A stretch of DNA of 64,000 bases from assembly GCA_021432635.1 (NCBI GenBank), contig MU270028.1:155762-219761 (forward strand), written 5' to 3'. Every line of letters begins with the position of its first letter. Position 1 is the first letter of the stretch. Origin of the DNA: Thozetella sp. PMI_491 (Eukaryota > Ascomycota > Sordariomycetes > Chaetosphaeriales > Chaetosphaeriaceae). The position numbers and the translations under genes are program-made. Shown here one piece after another: positions 53,785 through 64,000 of this stretch. The notes beneath the pieces are model-generated. The model was not told the DNA's origin. It saw only the letters and a list, made by a program, of their open reading frames with translations, and ran no database searches.

Positions 53785-54773
53785 ATGGCCACTCCACCGT
53801 TCCCTTCGCTTACCAAAATATGGCACGACAAATCGTATCCCGCTATATCACCATCGCGCTCGGAGCTTTCGGCGAAGGGAAAGACCGTCGTCATCACTGG
53901 GGGCGGTACTACCATCGGTGCTAGCATCGCGAAGACCTTTGCGGCCGCTGGAAGTACAAAGATCGCCATCATGAGCCGTACTGAGAAAACTCTGGTCGCG
54001 ACTAAGCATGCTATTGAAACGGAGTTTCCGGGCACTGAAGTTATTGTCATCATTGTCGACATCACCAACACAGGGCAGGTCGAAGAGGGATTCGACAAGG
54101 TCAATCGGACGTTTGGCAAGATCCACGTATTCGTCAACAACGCCGCATTCCTGCCAGTGCCCCAGCTAGTGCTTAACCCCGAGTTCGACATCCAGGACTG
54201 GTGGACCGCGTTCAGTACCAACGTCCTCGGGGCGCTCCACTGTGTGAGGGCATTCGCCAAACATGCAGCCGACGGAGCTTGTCTTTTGAACATCTCTACG
54301 TGCATTGCTCACATTCCGCCGCTGGAGCCCGGCGTGTCCGCCTACGCTGCAAGCAAGCTGGCTGCAGCCAAGATGTTTGACTGTTTAGCGCTGGAAAATC
54401 CCGGACTCCATGTGGTAAACATTCACCCGGGTCTCGTCGAAAGTGCCATGAGTCGCAAGAGCGGCCACGGGGGTGTGGATGATGGTTAGTCTCTCCTCAT
54501 CTCATTTCTGTCCACTTATCACGGCTAGCCCGGAGCCACTTGTGAACGTCTTACAGTACCAATCTAACTAACTCTACCGCAGTTGAGTTGCCTGGCCACT
54601 TTTGCGTTTGGCTGGCTAGCCCAGAAGCAGACTTTCTCAGGAGCAAATTTGTATGGGTGAACTGGGACGTAGATGAATTGAAAGACCGGAAGGAAGAGAT
54701 TCTGACTAGCGATTTACTCGACATCAAGATTGGGGGAGTATCTTTCACGGGATTCCAAGGAGTAGATATCTGA
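53785..54773 (+). CDS. short-chain dehydrogenase/reductase, 296 aa
   Basis: Two exons, 53785..54484 and 54583..54773, with a 98-nt intron ending in CTACCGCAG after CTAACTAACTC; the frame is kept. The cofactor loop is [20 protein letters not shown] (about residues 34-53), followed by MSRTEKTL, which suggests NADP. The stabilising VNNAA (about 118-122), the Ser in NISTCIAHI and the catalytic YAASK complete a classical SDR active site. The PG motif after it ([11 protein letters not shown]) is normal. The second exon ends with a conserved tail ([18 protein letters not shown], then WVNWDVDEL) seen in fungal SDRs of secondary metabolism. It should oxidise or reduce an alcohol/carbonyl; substrate unknown. 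It heads a same-direction group with a regulator and another reductase. Confidence 0.92.
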
Positions 54774-55487
54774 GCGAACTCTAGAAGTAGCCCATCGCAA
54801 AATAGTCGCAATATATATGATCGTGGTGTAATCAGCCATGCACCCTTCTATGGCCCCCACCCCTCTACGTCCCCTTCTCGTGGTTATCAAAGGAACATTG
54901 GGAGAAAGCTAAGTATACGAATTCTACCCAGGCCATGGAGGTTTTCCATAGTTCCGATTTATTTTTGAGTGCCGTCGCTCGTTTCTAGTCCTACCTGTCA
55001 GCCTGTAGTCTTGGTCCACATATATCCTTAAATGGAGGTTGAATATGCAAGGCTGGTAAGCTTGTTGACGTAACTTGCATTGTGAACGATTCTGGCGACA
55101 ATTTGCCACCAAATTTTACCCACATAAGCCCTTATCCCCGACAATGTTATTAGGTTCGGCTCTGATCTACTACCAAGATTTTGTTCCGTACCAATCTAAG
55201 GACCTTGTTACGGATTACTCAGGGGGGAAATCCACTATGTCTTTGTATCAATGCAGAAATGACCCCAATTCAGGGCGAGCGGGCGCATGTGGAGCTATGG
55301 ACTCGGCAGAGTATGTAAGACTCGTTGCATTATTAATCAAGATCGGACATTCTCGATACTCGCTCCACGCTTGTCCTACGGAATTCCGTGGGCAAGCGGG
55401 GCGCCCTGAGCTACCACTCTCCGAGACCAAGAGACGACAAGAACTATTTTCTCCGCGGCCACGGTCCACGGGTTTGGTCTTGCCCAA
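54774..55487. other. intergenic
   Basis: Between the SDR gene and the two-finger transcription factor; frames in this stretch are chance or leader. Confidence 0.5.
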
Positions 55488-57192
55488 ATGGAGGAGAAAG
55501 CTGCCGAGAGACTTGATCTACGGTGCCCGGTTTGCCATAAGTCTTGCTCCAATAAAACCCGTAGGGACTACCCATGAAGGCGCTGGACACTGGCTAATAT
55601 TACGCAGAGCGAGCTAGGAGCAAACACATCTCGTATTGTCGAAAGAAACACCAATCAAGCCCCGTATCTCGGAGGAAAGCTTGTGATGAATGCGTGCGAG
55701 CCAAAGTCCGCTGCAACGCTGATCCTTCAGGTTGCTCTCGGTGCACCTCCAGAGGCAGCCCCTGCAATTATCGAAGCCATTCCTTCCGCAATCCCGATCC
55801 TAGTACTCCAACCCCGGTAGCAACTGGAATTGAGGTTTCTGATATTGAAACATTGGAAATTGATACATCACCTCCTATAGATGGCCCGGCTTTGCCTTTA
55901 GACCAATCCGCGCCCGACGTCAGCGCCTGTCTTGTTGAAACGGTATCAGGAAACAGCCAGCCCATACAGGATGCTTTCACGTGGGACAATGTGGCACCTG
56001 GGACTGGATTTCTTGACTTACTAGACCTGCCAACACCACCGGATGGAGTATACCCCCTAGACGTTCTGTTAACATCGACTAATCAGAGCGGCGAAACCCA
56101 TCGTATTTCGGAGTATGCGGGGGCTACGGCAGGCCCACGACAGCCATCCCTATCGATCTCGGCATCGCTAACTTATCAAGAACCCTCTTCAATGCTTGAG
56201 CGCCGTGGTTTCTCCCGGCCAGAGCTTGAGCTTACCGGTGATCTTGCTTTGCATATTCTACGCTCCTACCTTCACGCAATGGCCGATCGGGATTCTGTCC
56301 CTCCTTTTATACACCAAAACTATCGCGATTGGATGCAAATCGGTACAAATCGTCCAAGTCCACTTGATGCTGCCATTAAACTGGCAAAGGTTCTCTTTCT
56401 TGGCCGTAGTATGAACAAGACCCTCATATGGAGACTGGTTCGGATGGAACAAGAACGACTGCTGAATGAGGTATGTGCTTCACCTCCTCTGTCCCTGCAA
56501 CTCGTGGCTCATCAGGTATATCGGTGAAAGTACGCAAAATTTGACAAGTGGGAGAGTCTTGAGGCGCTACAATCCTTTGTTGTCTACATCTTAATGAGGA
56601 TTGTCGAGGGACGCCACGACTATACCAACTTCGATACCCAGCTCTTGATTTCAGTTAACGTGAGTAGTTATACTCCGACAATCCTTTCAACCGAGCATAA
56701 AACATTAACAGTAAATAAAGGCTATCTGTCGCCACATCACGTCGAATTTTGGCATGCTCATCAGCTCTGACGAGCTGAAAGGTGGAATGATCCCGTGGAA
56801 GGATTGGGTCTTTTTCGAATCGCGTCGTCGGTGAGTGTAGCTTAACGATTCGAAGCTGCACGACTTCTGATAACCATACTTGCAGAGCTGCGACCGTGTT
56901 TCTTATCATCGATAGCATTCTCCACGCCCGAGTATCGGATCCTCCGCCGACCATGCCGGAGTACGCCTTCGCCCCGGCACCATCACCACTAGCATTGTGG
57001 AATGCCGAGAACGAGCTTGACTGGGCACTCTGCTACGCCGATCACCTGAATGTAAATGCCATGCATGGCATGCTCAAGAACGGAGATCTTGTCGCGCTGA
57101 AGGAAGCGGCCGGGGAACAGCACGACAGGTGGTATGCTTACGCCGACTCGTTTGGAATTCTAGTGACCCTTGCTGCAAACTTGATCAATTAG
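55488..57192 (+). CDS. two-finger (C2HC + Zn2Cys6) transcription factor, 493 aa
   Basis: Five exons: 55488..55560, 55608..56470, 56531..56659, 56721..56830, 56886..57192, with introns of 47-61 nt. Exon 1 starts MEEKAAERLDLRCPVCHKSC and the frame continues through SKHISYC, forming a C2H2-like finger (CPVC ... KH ... C). Directly after comes RRKACDECVRAKVRCNADPS with CSRCTSRGSPC, a Zn2Cys6 cluster. This C2H2-then-Zn2Cys6 order is a known fungal regulator architecture, often in secondary-metabolite clusters. The rest is a divergent fungal-specific regulatory region (ALQSFVVYILMRIVEGRHDY; WKDWVFFESRRRAATVF; LDWALCYADHLNVNAMHGM). It lies between the SDR and an NmrA-like reductase, on the same strand, and is the best candidate local regulator. 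No breaks. Confidence 0.88.
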
Positions 57193-57676
57193 CAAACTTC
57201 CCCAAGAGGAATATATATATCGTGAAACAAATACCGATTTTTTTATTTATTTATGGGAGTAGAAATCTCATTCAGTGCTTAGACACGAGCAGTTGTAGTA
57301 CCTGCCTATATTCAATTCCTTTCTTATCCGTAAGAGTCTGGTGATAATTCACTCAACTTATCTTTTACGCCGCATAAAGGTTTACATCCAGTCAAACTCG
57401 TGGGTCCAAATTCCTGAGATCTTTCCCCATCAGTACCCGGTGAAGACCAAGTTAAAATTGGTCGATGAACCGACTGTGGATGCCGGCCAGGTCGATAACC
57501 AACGCAGCATCGAGGTGCTGAAGAGAATGGACAAGGAACGCGGGTTTACCTCGCTGGAGGATACTTTTGCCAAGGCGGTGGATGTTCTAATAAAAAATCA
57601 GACCGAGAATGTACCGAAGACGCGAATAGATATTTACTACAAGTCTCTCGCTAGCAAATCAACTAAAGATTGTTGA
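57193..57676 (+). pseudogene. unidentified 3' gene fragment
   Basis: A frame ending at 57676 encodes LKLVDEPTVDAGQVDNQRSI, then EVLKRMDKERGFTSLEDTFA and AVDVLIKNQ, with good protein character. It looks like the C-terminus of a longer enzyme, but its 5' part is not found upstream, where the transcription factor ends at 57192. The start of the frame (57341) is AT-rich and probably intronic or non-coding. No family recognised. Confidence 0.35.
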
Positions 57677-58486
57677 AAACAATTATTTTATATCTATAGA
57701 TGGAGAAGCAGCTATTCATTTGTCTCAGCGAGCAAGTCCGAACCCCCTTCCCCGACTACTCATATCTCGCTAGACGCGTCACATTTCATACTTTGCCGAA
57801 GTAGCCAGCAACAGCACTTTACGACAATATTGTCAAGCAGCATCATACGTGCGTGTTTGTTGTTTCGATGGGGGTCTCGGTGCAAGAAATATTACTTCAT
57901 AATGAGCTTTCGAGGTAGCATTAGCATAAGGACGACAAATTCCGTTCCGTAGCTAAGGGATAGATGTTCTGGATTGACAAAGACTTCCGGAGATACGGGC
58001 GACTAGCTTGCGAAAGGCTCGCTACTAAATCGGCCGGACATAAGGCCAACCTCCGGCGAATCCGTGATTCCCATACAGAAAATGATTACAAACCACATAT
58101 TAAGTAAGATATGGAAGCCAATATGGGTGCAGAATCGTCTCTTTCCCATGAAAAATAGCGGCCTACAGCTGCTACACATCCCATTCTTGCCAAAGCCTCG
58201 TGCTTAACTCCGAATTCAAGGAAATTTCGGTCAATCCAATTGGTAAAAGGGTTAGTATCTCCATTTTAACGCCGTTGGGACGAGGGAGGTTTCGTAAATG
58301 AGAACCCCCCCCCTTAAGCCAGGGTGCACGAGATGTACATGAGTGCTTGAGCGCTTGGCGTTTGTTGATATGGAAGCTGCTTCAAACGAGAAAATATCGC
58401 CTCGCTCAAATTCTCACGGCCTCTCCTCAAGCATCATATAGGTTATCAATCAATCAATATCGGCGAACGGGAAATTAACGCTTATC
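57677..58486. other. intergenic
   Basis: Contains a C9 run at 58305..58313. No supported gene. Confidence 0.5.
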
Positions 58487-59523
58487 ATGGCTACCTACGT
58501 AAGGAACATAGCCATAGTCGGTGTACGTTCATTTCATCGTGCCAGACATGCTAAAAGATAGGGAAGGTCGCAAGCTAATAATTACCCAAACAGGCTGGCG
58601 GTCGCATCGGCAAACATTTCGCTGAGGGTTTGCTCAAGACCGGTAAACACACCGTCACGGCATTAACGCGGGCTGGCAGCACTAGCAAGATCGCGGCTGG
58701 CGTCAAGTCGGTAGAAATAGACTATGACAACGAGGAAAGTCTCGTGTCGGCCCTCCAAGGCCAACAATTCCTCGTCATCTCTCTTGGGGTACGCGTGTCT
58801 GAAGATGTTAACGGCAAGCTTGTCAGGGCCGCAGCCAAGGCTGGTGTGCCATACGTCATGCCCAACATCCACGGTGGTAACCCTGAGAGTGATGGAGCAA
58901 AGGATCCAAAGTACGCCAAGTTCGTCAGTGGCAGCTTAAAGCGCATCAAGGAGGTCGAGGACGCTGGCCTGGCTTGGTTCCTGCTGGTGACAGGATTCTG
59001 GTACGAATGGAGCCTGGCTCTCGGTGACAACTGGTACGGCATCGACATCAAACAGAAGAAGGCTTGGTTCTGCGACGAGGGTCAAAACCCCATGAATACA
59101 TCCACCTGGCCGCGCTGCGGCGAGGCCCTTGCAGCCCTGCTGAGCCTTCCCGAGAGTGGCACGTCGCCGTCCCTGTCTGACTTCAAGAACAAGCCATGCC
59201 ATATCGATAGCTTTGCTGTCACGCAACGCAAGATCCTTGACAGCGTGCAGAAGGCGACGGGTACGAGCGACACGGAGTGGGATATCATCTGCGAGCCTAC
59301 TGAGAAGCGTTTTCATGATGGCCTTGCCGAGATGAACCGGGGCGAGGTGCGCGGCTTTGCGAAAGCTCTTTACGCCATGGGTTGGTCCGTGGACAGCGGC
59401 CGGTACTATCAGGATAAGCTGGAAAACGTTAAGCTGGGGCTTGAGACGGAGGATCTGGACAAAGTTACCAAGGAAGTGGTCGATAAGGTTTTGGCCGGTT
59501 GGAACCCCAGGGTGGAGTGGTAA
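58487..59523 (+). CDS. NmrA / isoflavone-reductase-like protein, 321 aa
   Basis: Two exons, 58487..58522 and 58594..59523. The first is only 36 nt (MATYVRNIAIVG); its intron (GTACGT to AACAG, 71 nt) splits the dinucleotide-binding loop, joining VG to AGGRIG, which gives GAGGRIGKHFAEGLLKTG. VTALTRAGSTSK and LVISLGVRV follow as in the NmrA/PCBER-like atypical SDRs, with the conserved PNIHGGNPESD and a long substrate-binding C-terminal half (GDNWYGIDIKQKKAWFCDEG; TEWDIICEPTEKRFHDGLAE). These enzymes use NADPH to reduce small aromatic or other carbonyl compounds or act as redox sensors. It is the second reductase of the group from 53785 to 61881. Length normal, no breaks. Confidence 0.9.
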
Positions 59524-60210
59524 ACAGGTTGCGCTGCCTGCAAGTCGAAATGCATGACGGACTATAATTCTCCTTACAAACCTTTGAGATAAACTATATA
59601 AGGCTTGGTCAAAATAACGCTTTTTGATCCATACGCTTTCCTGGCCAAGAAAGTTGAGGTGGAGGATCTTGGTTGGCCTCAGGGCTAGTCTTGTAGGAGT
59701 AATAACGGCCTTGGATCGGCTTAGAATGTGATGGATAGGGTAGAGTAGCTTCTCATGGCGAAATATGCCCAAATCGTGTGTTTCTACCTAGCTATGGCTT
59801 GTTAACAGATTGCTGGCCTTACTATATATGCTTGTGGTTGGTGGCGTGCGTCGCGGGAGAGCAACTGAGGACTGAGCGAGGGTTCCAACCTCTAATTATA
59901 ACACTGAATCGGGCCACGACTTCTTCCACCGAATATATGGTGCTGATATTGGTCGATAGATGAATTAGAACAGCAATCCACGGGCGATTAAACCTTTAAT
60001 ACAGCCTTTCTGCTTCATTTTCTATATATTTTAAAGGGTGGTTCAGTAGATTATTGGTGCTGTGGAAAGAAAAGTGACATCATTAGCAATGCTGATAAAG
60101 CAAAGTGGAAAAGACAATAGAACCATCTCCAAATTATTTCGCCGTCTAGTATTTGCAAAAGTGTACTGAGGAACCTTATACCACTAAGAGCGTCGGATAA
60201 TGTCTTTCAG
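59524..60210. other. intergenic between convergent genes
   Basis: No supported gene. Confidence 0.5.
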
Positions 60211-61881
60211 TTAGGCACTCATTACCTTCTGGAATATGCCGACCCTGCTTGTCCAGCTCCTACATCTTTTGCCGAAGACATACATTGGAATGGCGCATAG
60301 GCAAATAAAAACGTGAACACCACCAACAATACAGAACACTTCCTTTGGACCTTGTGACGAGATCCAGTCCGAAATGAAGTAATTCATACCAAACGAGTAA
60401 ATATTCCTCAGATTGATAGCGGCAAATGCTTCGGGCGCTTTGTCTCGGTGGCAGTCGGTTAGGTAGCCGTATACGGCGATGTTGATGAATCCAACGCTGA
60501 AATACTGAAGCCCGTAGAAGACCACCGGACCTATCCACGGATCTTGGACCGACAATGACCAGCCGAAGCCGAAGAACGACATCCCACCTAGGATGAGCGT
60601 TACCACAATCATGACAAGTCGAAATTCGGGTTCGTATATTCCGCCGTTGCGTCGCGACATGAATTTAGTGACCCAATCGGCCAAAGGACCAGTCAAGAAG
60701 GCGCCAATAATCGACCCGACCAGCGCGCTGATCGATACCAGCCCGACGCCCGATACCGTGAAATTGTACGGCGGCGCGCTAAAGATCTGCGAGAGCACGC
60801 TGCCGACGACAACCAGCCAGGAAGTGGTCAAGCCGTAGGCAAAGAAGGAAAAGAGAACCTGAGGAAAGATGAGCATGAGCAAGGGCCTTGTCAACACTTT
60901 CCAGTAGGCGTCAGGACTCTGCCGCCCATGGAAGATCTTGAGGTCGTGCCAAAACGTATTCCTTGGCTCAGATGTATCCAGGTCGCTTGCGGCATCGCCC
61001 GAGGCCGTTTCAATGTGTTGCTCATCTGCCAGCCCATCGGTGCCTTCTTTCGCTAGCCGCTTCGTAGCGAGGTCCTCGGCGAGATTGCGCGTTCCGAGGT
61101 CGATGTTGAGGGACGGGTCACGGTTATATGACGTCTCTGGGCAGAAGAGATAGAGGACGATAATCCAGACGCCGAATATAATAGCGCAGACTCCGTATGT
61201 CCAGTTCCAACCTGCATCCTCGATTATATACCCCGAGATGATAACCCCACCACCTACTCCGACGGAGAGGCACAAACCCCACATGGCGAGGCGCAGGCCG
61301 CGCTCGTGAACAAAGTAAAGGTCGGCAATAGTTGTTGTGACGAGAACTTCGAACGGCGACATGCCAATACAGCCAACCAGGCGAGATGCTAGGAGGGACG
61401 AGTATGTTGTTGCGAAGTAACCCCACAGGCTACTGATAAACAAGAGGAGGTTTCCGAGCAAAAAGACCGGCCGGCGACCCCAGATGACGGCTAGTGAGTT
61501 CGTGAAGAAGCACGAAACTCCAATCACGAAGACACCCCAGCCAAGTCCGCCATTCAGCGCATTGTACGTCATATCCCACTGGACCGCCATCTGCGCGTAG
61601 CCAGGGCTGATCATAGGACCCCAAGCCCCGACAACGGCAGTATCGATGCAGATGAAAAACAGCATCAAGTCCTTTCGCCACATAGGCCAGTTGAGGGGGT
61701 CGTTGGGGCTCCGCGAGGGCTGTGGTACGAGAACCACGTCGGCATTGCGTCCTTTTCCATGGCGAAGCTGCGTGGTGTCGAGTTGGCCTTGATGGTGGCG
61801 CCGTGCATCGACAACATCAGTCAAAAGCGCCGTCCCGGGCACGTGCTCCAGGTGCTTGTCGTCGAGAACGCCGAGACCCAT
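60211..61881 (-). CDS. MFS transporter, DHA1-like, 556 aa
   Basis: Single exon from ATG 61881. The cytosolic N-terminus carries VVLVPQPSRSPNDPLNWPMW, the (S)xDPxNWP signature in front of helix 1 of the fungal DHA1 drug:H+ antiporter group. Twelve hydrophobic segments follow, with motif A in the loop after helix 2 (NSLAVIWGRRPVFLLG) and the motif C-like GLCLSVGVGGGVIISGYI in helix 5. A charged cytosolic loop of about 90 residues (ETSYNRDPSLNIDLGTRNLA onward) divides the two halves. The second half ends IPMYVFGKRCR before a basic tail. It should sit in the plasma membrane and export small compounds driven by protons. It faces the reductase at 58487 tail to tail, and may serve the same pathway. 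Intact. Confidence 0.94.
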   Translation of the reverse strand: MGLGVLDDKHLEHVPGTALLTDVVDARRHHQGQLDTTQLRHGKGRNADVVLVPQPSRSPNDPLNWPMWRKDLMLFFICIDTAVVGAWGPMISPGYAQMAVQWDMTYNALNGGLGWGVFVIGVSCFFTNSLAVIWGRRPVFLLGNLLLFISSLWGYFATTYSSLLASRLVGCIGMSPFEVLVTTTIADLYFVHERGLRLAMWGLCLSVGVGGGVIISGYIIEDAGWNWTYGVCAIIFGVWIIVLYLFCPETSYNRDPSLNIDLGTRNLAEDLATKRLAKEGTDGLADEQHIETASGDAASDLDTSEPRNTFWHDLKIFHGRQSPDAYWKVLTRPLLMLIFPQVLFSFFAYGLTTSWLVVVGSVLSQIFSAPPYNFTVSGVGLVSISALVGSIIGAFLTGPLADWVTKFMSRRNGGIYEPEFRLVMIVVTLILGGMSFFGFGWSLSVQDPWIGPVVFYGLQYFSVGFINIAVYGYLTDCHRDKAPEAFAAINLRNIYSFGMNYFISDWISSQGPKEVFCIVGGVHVFICLCAIPMYVFGKRCRSWTSRVGIFQKVMSA

Positions 61882-62764
61882 AGCGGCAACAATCGCAGGA
61901 AAATGGGCCTTGCCGATTGGGGATGTAGCGACTTGGCAAGATGCATGTTAGTGGTCCTTTATATATCCCCTCACCATGTAACGGTGATACAGAATCGAAC
62001 TGCCGAGAACTGGTGTTTGGGTCTTCTCCACCACGACCAGGGTGCTGTTGACATAATCCGGGGTAGCACTTCGCGGGGTGCGGGGGAGCAGCATGACGGG
62101 AATAGAAGAACAACCGGAAAACTACCAACCTGGGACTAGCATCACACATCATGGGTTAGCTTGAACAGGGAATGATCAACCCACCAGCATCGTCCACGTT
62201 AGCGTAGGTGGTCTTTCGGCCCTCGACTGGGTCGAGGAACAATGGTTGTAAATGCCGGGGGGTCCACGTGGCTAACTGAAAGATTGGAAACCCGCTAGTT
62301 CAAGAGGGGTGACGTGTAAGGGAACTCGTGGCCTGGACCTATCTTACTATCTTAGTGTTACGATTCTCGTTAGACTGACGGGGGCGGCTACTAGTATGTC
62401 GTTTACTATAACTACTATTGAACCTGAAACCTGAATATGCGACGCAGACAAGCCTCTAATAGCGGTCGCCGATAGCCCTATTGAGTTTCACCTGAGTATT
62501 CTACAAGAACCCAAATAAGAGGAGTTAGATAAATAGAAATTGTAATGTCTTCGCATCGCAAACTTAATAAATGGACACCTGAAACATTCAGTCTGCGATT
62601 TCCCGCGATTATCTCACGGACAGCTACTGTATGGCATCCGCTGTGAGCCAAATGTGATTGACTGCTTTTTCGGGGGCAGCTGTCGCCAGTAAGTATTTCA
62701 CTACATCCATCCCTTCGAAGTACCTACCCAAAGGTTCAATTTTAGCAAGACCAGCCATCCAGAG
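61882..62764. other. intergenic, promoter of the MFS gene
   Basis: The MFS gene and the Dicer-like gene are both on the minus strand; this holds the MFS promoter and the Dicer 3' flank. No supported gene. Confidence 0.5.
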
Positions 62765-64000
62765 TCAGCCCAAGCCTCCGTTACAAACCATCTCGAGTGA
62801 TAATACCTTATCCGCGGCCAGAGTCTTCGCACCTTCTGCACTCTCACTCCATACGTTTTCAATAAGCGGTATCTCGCCTATGAACACCGTCGCGGTCCAT
62901 CCCTTCTTTGTATTCTCTATTTCCCGCGGACTAACCTCGTATCTCAGATCCTTGGAATTGATCAGCTGTGCCAGTTTTTCCCTAGGGTGAAGGGCGTACA
63001 CTTTATCTCTGACAAGGCGGTGAAGAAGGGGAATGATGCCCATTCTTTCCATCAGCTTCTTGGACTCGTCGATCGATCCCGAGTCAATCCACACTGCCCC
63101 GATCACGCTCTTAACGACTTCGGAGAAAAAGTTGTTGGGTTGGAGAGTAGCCAGTATTGCCCAAGGATAAGACGTGCCAGACTCGAGGGCTTCTGCGATC
63201 TCGCCGTGAAGGTTATCGAATCTCGCCTCCGCCGTCGCCTGCTGTCGGGCAATATCCTTGGAGAGATGTCGCATAAACTTCCACAGTGGCAAGCGAAATT
63301 TTTTCTCTACTTTCCTCATCGACCTACGCGAATACTCATCATCTTCCAGATCGAACCTGTATTGAGTCGTACACCAGTCAAGGGCGACGTAACCCAGATA
63401 GTCGCCGTTGACCAGTGCCGTGCGGTAGCGATGCATATGAGACTGTGATAGATGACTATCGTACTGTAACAGCTCGCTAGTGACAATGGTTTCGAGAATA
63501 GCGTCGCCCAGAAATTCCAGTCGGTCGTAGCACTGCTCGGCTGTCATGTCAGATCCATGCGTCATAGACTGGGTCAGAAGTCCTTTCTTCTTAAAGGTGT
63601 ATCCGACGAGGGTCTCCAGAGCCTGTAGGTCTTTCGGAAGCTGGTAATGACTGACTTCAGCATTGTATAGCTGCAATCTTGCACTTTCGAGACTTTCCAT
63701 GTCCACTTCTGGTATGAAGGCCTTGACGGCTGCTAGAGCTATGGGATGGCCACCCATTCGCCATCCTGCTCCGACCAGAGCTTCGACGACGCTTGCAATC
63801 GTCCGGATAGACAATTTGCCTAGCTCAGAACTTGACTCTACCTTTTCCTTAGCCTCTGTCTCTGTCCCTATATCTGGTTTGGACTTTGACTCAGGGCTAG
63901 GCTCGGGCTCGGACTTGTCGAGGACACTATCCACGTACAATGGGCTCCACTCCGCACCTGTGAAAATGGTGTTGAAGATGAATTGATCCAGTCCTCGGTC
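62765..64000 (-). CDS. Dicer-like protein, C-terminal part (cut by the window edge)
   Basis: The frame is open from the right window edge (DRGLDQFIFNTIFTGAEWSP) to a stop at 62765, 411 codons. LSIRTIASVVEALVGAGWRM closes the first RNase III domain. The second RNase III domain begins LETLVGYTFKKKGLLTQSMT. Its signature is YDRLEFLGDAILETIV, with the metal-binding Glu and Asp, and it ends FFSEVVKSVIGAVWIDSGS. After it, ALHPREKLAQLINSKD and TATVFIGEIPL form a dsRNA-binding-like tail. This is the layout of fungal Dicer-like proteins, which cut double-stranded RNA into small RNAs for silencing and virus defence. The helicase and PAZ-region parts lie outside the window. No intron is needed in the visible part. 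Whether it is the DCL-1 or DCL-2 type cannot be decided here. Confidence 0.93.
   Translation of the reverse strand, partial: DRGLDQFIFNTIFTGAEWSPLYVDSVLDKSEPEPSPESKSKPDIGTETEAKEKVESSSELGKLSIRTIASVVEALVGAGWRMGGHPIALAAVKAFIPEVDMESLESARLQLYNAEVSHYQLPKDLQALETLVGYTFKKKGLLTQSMTHGSDMTAEQCYDRLEFLGDAILETIVTSELLQYDSHLSQSHMHRYRTALVNGDYLGYVALDWCTTQYRFDLEDDEYSRRSMRKVEKKFRLPLWKFMRHLSKDIARQQATAEARFDNLHGEIAEALESGTSYPWAILATLQPNNFFSEVVKSVIGAVWIDSGSIDESKKLMERMGIIPLLHRLVRDKVYALHPREKLAQLINSKDLRYEVSPREIENTKKGWTATVFIGEIPLIENVWSESAEGAKTLAADKVLSLEMVCNGGLG

Noticed and set aside
58936-59772. 278-codon minus-strand frame over the NmrA-like gene
   Set aside because: Antisense shadow; the plus-strand frame has the dinucleotide-binding loop.

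Overview
The window reads as nuclear DNA of a filamentous ascomycete (Pezizomycotina). Genes lie on both strands and are interrupted by short GT-AG introns (mostly 47-114 nt), many with a CTRAC-like branch motif near the 3' end. The protein families are typical of this group: a HET protein, a DUF6594 protein, Zn2Cys6 regulators, an ascomycete laccase with a DSGI tail, NmrA-like reductases and a Dicer-like protein. The species cannot be told from the sequence.

Region 1 (0-12.3 kb): a partial gene at the left edge, an Fta2-like kinase-fold protein, a DHA2-type MFS gene broken by one in-frame TAG, a Zn2Cys6 regulator, an NmrA-like reductase and a large secreted, probably GPI-anchored S41-type peptidase.

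Region 2 (12.3-33.7 kb) is accessory in character. It holds a well-hidden 11-exon seven-transmembrane-like gene, a caspase-like peptidase and a HET gene, scattered among relics: an M20 amidohydrolase pseudogene, a Zn2Cys6 regulator pseudogene, an ankyrin scrap, Tc1/mariner and hAT transposase fragments, diverged direct repeats and an AT-rich block. Several lesions are C:G to T:A transitions in CpA context, as expected from repeat-induced point mutation (RIP), although random decay can produce the same changes.

Region 3 (33.7-47.3 kb): a secreted laccase with a clear TATA box, a small secreted protein with an apparent frameshift in a G run, a protein with two retropepsin-like domains divergent from a DUF6594 membrane protein, a 60-bp minisatellite, a C2H2 protein and a GNAT acetyltransferase.

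Region 4 (47.3-64 kb): a stop-containing small gene, an eight-cysteine secreted protein, a secretory lipase and a membrane-anchored I9-like protein. A loose group follows that looks like a small metabolic cluster: an SDR, a two-finger transcription factor, an NmrA-like reductase and an MFS exporter. The C-terminal RNase III part of a Dicer-like gene runs off the right edge. Exon boundaries were placed by hand from frame, splice motifs and family resemblance; no alignment was run.
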